Notes under the pieces: model-generated
Databases searched by the model: none
The model's input: only the letters and a program-made list of their open reading frames with translations
Told to the model about the DNA's origin: nothing
Made by a program: the position numbers and the translations under genes
Shown here: piece by piece, positions 60,672 through 64,000 of the stretch
Numbering within the stretch: the first letter of the stretch is position 1
Layout: each line of letters begins with the position of its first letter
NCBI RefSeq assembly: GCF_900109265.1
Contig: NZ_FNZM01000019.1
Span: forward strand, 124,001 to 188,000
Source of the DNA: Paraburkholderia tropica
GTDB lineage: Bacteria; Pseudomonadota; Gammaproteobacteria; Burkholderiales; Burkholderiaceae
Direction of reading: 5' to 3'
DNA: 64,000 nucleotides

Positions 60672-62897
60672 TCAATGAGAGTTCGAATGCGATCGCGGCC
60701 AGAACGGCCGGCCGCGCGCGGCGCGGCGCGCGAGGGCGCCAAGGGGCGCATCGCGGTCGATCAGCGCGCTGCGAATGAAGTGCAGATGGCTCAGGATGCG
60801 TTGCACGTCGTGACGGCGCTCACGGTCGTGCTGGACGGACGGCAGCGCCTCCTGGGCGATCCATGTGGCCCCGCGCAGGGCGCTCAGCGTGCGGTCGAGC
60901 TGCGCCGCGTCGGGGTGCTCGAACAGGCCCGAGATATCGTCGAGCAGATGCCCGAAGCTCACGCGCCAGCGCGGATTGACGAGATCGAGCCACGCGGCAT
61001 GCTCCACCTCGCTGCGCAGGTCGATCACGGCATGCCCCACTTCGAGCGTCACGAGCATCCAGCGCAGCGCGCGCCGATGCGCCTGCTTGCGGCCGTTGAG
61101 CAGCAGACGCAACTGGTGCATCAGATCGTGCGCGCCGGACTGGAACTGCTGGTTCAGGCCCGCCAGTTCGCCCCGGCACGCGATCACGACCTGACCGCGC
61201 AGCGCGACGCACATACGCGCCACGAGCCAGTTCATGTGAGGCGGGAACACCACGGCGAACGCAAGCGCGGCCACCACCATCGCCGCCACGACGGCGAGAC
61301 CGTTGTTGACCAGCAGATCGGGCGTGTACGAGATGACGTTGTCCGGCCCGGCGAGCAGACACAGGAACACCGAAAAGCCGACGCCGAAGCCCGCGATGCG
61401 CGGCCGCGTCGCGAGGAACGCGCCCAGCGCGAGCAAGGGCGCGAGCGCCGCGCACAACAGCGGAAATCCATCGACGTTCGGATAGACGTAGCACATCAGC
61501 CAATAGCCGACGACGGCGGCGCAGCCCGCGCCCGCAGCCATCTGAAACGCCATGCGCGTGGCACGCGGCGCCGACGAGGTGAGCGCGCACGTGAGCGCCC
61601 CGGCGATCATCGCGAGACCGCCGCTCGGCCAGTCGGTTTCCACCCAGAACCAGCCCAGCGCGGCGACCACCACGGCCGTGCGCATGAAGGTGAACGCGAC
61701 CACATACCAGCTCGTCCGCGGCACATAGCGCGTGACGCGCGGCTCGGGCGGCAGCCCGGCCTGCGTGAGCGACGCCCACGTCCGGCTGTAACGCGCGATC
61801 TCCGACGTGAAGCGATAGATCAGTTCCGCCGTGGTATCGAAGTCCTGCAGCACGTCGGGCGCATTCGTTTCGAGCGGACGGCGCGTCTCGCGCACGTGAC
61901 GCGGCAGCGTACGCTGAAAGGCTTCAAGACTTTCAGCGAGACGCAGCGCATACGTTCGATCGGTCTCGCCCTGGCGCGGACGCTGCGCGAGCGCAGCCGC
62001 AAGTTCGCTGAAATATGGCGCGAGCGGCGCGATGGCCTCGTCGGTCCAGCGCAGCCGCTTCTTCAACTGGCGCAGCGCGTGCAGGCGGGCGCACACGTCC
62101 ATGAACTCGCCGTTGAGGCGCGCGAGCAACTGGCTACGCGCGCGCATCGTCGGATCTTCGAAAAATGAGAAAGCGCGCGTGGCTTCGAAACCGACGATCT
62201 CGTCGACAAGGCGCGCGAATCGTCCTTCGAATGCGCCCCTTTCAAGACCGCCTGACAACACGCCAGCAGCGAACTGAGTAAAATCGAGATAACGAGTGCG
62301 CAAGGTGCGCTCAAGCACCGAGCCCGTTTGACGGGGCACGATGACGGCGCTGACCACCCCGGAGCACAAGATGCCCACGGCCACTTCCGCCCCGCGTCCG
62401 AGCGCGGCGAGAAAGAGGCCATTGGGCTGCATCACGAGCGGGATGCCGATCAGCGCCGCGGTATAGCCGGCCAGCACGAACGCGTACCAACGAAAATGCC
62501 GATTCCGCATGGCAGCCGCCGTACAGGCGGCGACCCACACCGTCATCCCCGCGATGTAGAGCTCGGGCTGCTGGATAAACACGGCCCCGAGGACCACCGC
62601 CGCCACCATCCCGACCGCCGTGCCGACGATGCGGTACACGCTCTTCGCGAACACCATGCCGGAGAGCGGCTGCATCAGCACGAACACCGTCGTCATCGCG
62701 ATACGCGGCTGCGGGAGATCGAGCAGCATCGCAATGCCCATCGCCAGCAAACCCGCCGTGACCGTTTTCAGCAGGTGCAGCCAGATCGCGCCATGGCCGG
62801 CTCGCCATTCGCGCAGGCCGCGCCGCGCCGCGCGCCAAAGAATTTCAGCGCGCCGACGCGAGTCGATCGCTCGATGTATCGCTGGCTGGCGGTTCAT
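60672..62897 (-). CDS. FUSC-family membrane protein (AaeB-like aromatic-acid exporter)
   Basis: Large inner-membrane protein of 741 residues in the FUSC/AaeB family, with two sets of about six helices separated by a cytoplasmic loop (roughly 200-400). The first half contains KTVTAGLLAMGIAMLLDLPQPRIAMTTVFVLM in parts and the second TSWYVVAFTFMRTAVVVAALGWFWVETDWPS. Members export p-hydroxybenzoate-like aromatic acids and protect against weak-acid stress. The start is the ATG at 62897; the frame is open beyond it. It is divergent from a LysR gene (AaeR-like arrangement) but no AaeA adaptor is seen beside it. Confidence 0.85.
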   Translation of the reverse strand: MNRQPAIHRAIDSRRRAEILWRAARRGLREWRAGHGAIWLHLLKTVTAGLLAMGIAMLLDLPQPRIAMTTVFVLMQPLSGMVFAKSVYRIVGTAVGMVAAVVLGAVFIQQPELYIAGMTVWVAACTAAAMRNRHFRWYAFVLAGYTAALIGIPLVMQPNGLFLAALGRGAEVAVGILCSGVVSAVIVPRQTGSVLERTLRTRYLDFTQFAAGVLSGGLERGAFEGRFARLVDEIVGFEATRAFSFFEDPTMRARSQLLARLNGEFMDVCARLHALRQLKKRLRWTDEAIAPLAPYFSELAAALAQRPRQGETDRTYALRLAESLEAFQRTLPRHVRETRRPLETNAPDVLQDFDTTAELIYRFTSEIARYSRTWASLTQAGLPPEPRVTRYVPRTSWYVVAFTFMRTAVVVAALGWFWVETDWPSGGLAMIAGALTCALTSSAPRATRMAFQMAAGAGCAAVVGYWLMCYVYPNVDGFPLLCAALAPLLALGAFLATRPRIAGFGVGFSVFLCLLAGPDNVISYTPDLLVNNGLAVVAAMVVAALAFAVVFPPHMNWLVARMCVALRGQVVIACRGELAGLNQQFQSGAHDLMHQLRLLLNGRKQAHRRALRWMLVTLEVGHAVIDLRSEVEHAAWLDLVNPRWRVSFGHLLDDISGLFEHPDAAQLDRTLSALRGATWIAQEALPSVQHDRERRHDVQRILSHLHFIRSALIDRDAPLGALARRAARGRPFWPRSHSNSH

Positions 62898-63060
62898 GGA
62901 CTGCGGACTACGCTCGGAATGATACGAAGAATGCCGCTGCTTACGCAGGGCAGAACAACGTGGTTGCACGGGGCCGGAGCGTGCGGTGATCGCGAATCCA
63001 CTCTGGCCGACAGGCGCCGATTGTAGGAGCCTCACTGGAGCGAATTAACGGGAGGGACGG

Positions 63061-63141
63061 GGAACGTCCGTTCCAGATCGCTCAACAATGTGAGGGTCTG
63101 CAAGGCGGACAATATCGTTTTCGCACCGAACAAGAACGTTC
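63061..63141. promoter_or_regulatory. Paired palindromes between the FUSC and LysR genes
   Basis: GGAACG (63061-63066) and CGTTCC (63069-63074) are perfect inverted arms, and GAACGTTC at 63134-63141 repeats the same core 14 bases before the LysR ATG. Both share GAACG/CGTTC half-sites, as expected if one regulator binds both. Binding by the adjacent LysR protein is inference. Confidence 0.5.
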
Positions 63142-63154
63142 AGAAGAAGGTCTG

Positions 63155-64000
63155 ATGGATACGCTACAAAATATGCGGGTCTTTGTCCGCGTCGTCGAAG
63201 CCGGCAGTTTTACTGCCGCGGCTCAATCGCTCGATTCGACGACGGGTGCGATGTCTCGCGCAGTCTCGGAACTCGAGGCGCATTTGCGCACGCGTCTGCT
63301 CAATCGCTCGACGCGACGGCTCGCGCTGACGCCCGCGGGCGAGCGCTATCTCAAGCGCTGCAAGCAGATTCTCTCCGACGTCGACAGCGCCGAAGAAGAA
63401 GCGAGCTGCGCGCATGAACGCCCCGCCGGCGCGTTGCGCATGCACAGTTTCGCGAGTATCGGCCAGCAATATGTGCTGCCCGCGATCTCGCGTTATCGCG
63501 CGCTGCATCCGGAAGTGACGTGCGAACTCACGCTCTCCCAGCGTCTGCCCGATCTGTTCGAGGGCAGCAGTGACGTCTCGGTGATTACGGCGGCTTCGTT
63601 GCCGAACTCGGATCTGGTCTCGCACCAGTTGGGTTCGACGTGCAGCATTCTGTGTGCGTCGCCCGGCTATGTGCATACGCACGGCGCGCCGCGCACGCCC
63701 GCCGATCTCGCGCATCACGACTGCCTGATTCTCAAGACGCCGACGTCGCCCGCGCACGAATGGACGCTTGAAGGTCCGGAAGGCGGCGTGGAAATGCACG
63801 TCGACGGGCCGGTGCAGGTGAATATCGCCGAGTCGCTCGCGGTTGCGATTCGCGAAGGCATGGGTATCGGCATGCTGCCGGTCTATGCGGCCATCGAAGG
63901 GCTGCGCAATGGCACGCTCGTGCGTGTGCTTCCGCAACACATTCTGCAGAAAGTGAACGTGTACGCGCTGTATCCGTCGCGCAAATTCGTCGATGCGAAG
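63155..64000 (+). CDS. LysR-family regulator (truncated by the window end)
   Basis: The first 282 codons of a LysR protein that continues past the window. The winged helix is MRVFVRVVEAGSFTAAA through TTGAMSRAVSELEAHLRTRL, and the effector domain is largely present to residue 282. AAGAAGG four bases before the ATG supports the start. It is divergent from the FUSC exporter, its probable target, and is strikingly similar to the LysR protein at 56079-57086: the two share MDTL-NMR-FVRVVE-GSFT at the N-terminus and QHLGST, REGMGIG and LVRVLP further on. Confidence 0.87.
   Translation, partial: MDTLQNMRVFVRVVEAGSFTAAAQSLDSTTGAMSRAVSELEAHLRTRLLNRSTRRLALTPAGERYLKRCKQILSDVDSAEEEASCAHERPAGALRMHSFASIGQQYVLPAISRYRALHPEVTCELTLSQRLPDLFEGSSDVSVITAASLPNSDLVSHQLGSTCSILCASPGYVHTHGAPRTPADLAHHDCLILKTPTSPAHEWTLEGPEGGVEMHVDGPVQVNIAESLAVAIREGMGIGMLPVYAAIEGLRNGTLVRVLPQHILQKVNVYALYPSRKFVDAK

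Noticed and set aside
1..64000. CRISPR arrays, IS elements, prophage or integrated element borders
   Set aside because: No regularly spaced repeats of CRISPR size, no transposase, integrase or phage-like genes, and no composition break were seen.

Overview
The window is high-GC, gene-dense bacterial chromosome of Burkholderia/Paraburkholderia type. This is inferred from protein flavour only: biotin-independent malonate decarboxylase, a CIO-like bd oxidase, a GabR/MocR regulator, many LysR regulators and a BPSS1780-like membrane protein. About 59 protein genes fill it almost end to end. I see no rRNA, tRNA, IS element, prophage, plasmid or CRISPR signature. Because GC is so high, many long open frames lie antisense to real genes; these were treated as shadows.

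Layout. 1-4.8 kb: glutathione S-transferase, His-rich Zur-like Fur regulator, lone receiver protein, CPD photolyase, TetR regulator. 4.9-8.2 kb: DHA2 multidrug exporter divergent from the TetR gene, then 2-oxoglutarate permease KgtP. 8.2-12.4 kb: MocR regulator divergent from an EamA exporter, a GNAT acetyltransferase, trans-aconitate methyltransferase. 12.6-16.3 kb: MscS channel, glycolipid-binding-like protein, urea transporter, class II aldolase, tautomerase. 16.4-20.2 kb: cytochrome bd operon (cydA, cydB, small DUF2474-like subunit) behind a perfect FNR/ANR box and a 10-bp-arm leader hairpin, then a membrane protein. 20.3-22.9 kb: arsenic operon arsR-acr3-arsC-arsH. 23.0-24.6 kb: isoprenylcysteine-methyltransferase-like protein and arylamine N-acetyltransferase.

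24.8-32.9 kb is the most distinctive block. A near-consensus Fur box precedes six co-directional genes: OprB-type porin, secreted beta-propeller, Tat-exported DyP peroxidase (EfeB-like), and a complete FbpABC-type ferric ABC transporter. Together they could form an iron-acquisition route from outer membrane to cytoplasm, with EfeB-like chemistry paired with an ABC importer instead of the EfeU permease. 32.9-34.8 kb: LysR/EamA pair. 34.9-43.5 kb: MFS carrier divergent from a GntR regulator that heads a tightly coupled malonate decarboxylase operon (mdcABCDEGH). 43.6-47.5 kb: AlkB, a small membrane protein, a metallophosphoesterase, an AI-2E-family permease.

47.5-57.1 kb: an RND efflux operon on the minus strand in the order pump, adaptor, outer-membrane lipoprotein, response regulator, sensor kinase, with a LysR gene upstream. 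57.3-64 kb: MgtC-like protein, GlsB/YeaQ stress protein, a strong bidirectional terminator, a CoA transferase, a small secreted two-Cys protein, and a FUSC/AaeB-like exporter divergent from a second LysR gene that runs off the window end.

Three regulators (zur-like, arsR, gntR) have a -10 hexamer so close to the start codon that their transcripts should be leaderless or nearly so. Most of the window is ordinary core/accessory chromosome; I found no convincing wholly novel machinery beyond the iron block and several regulatory structures.
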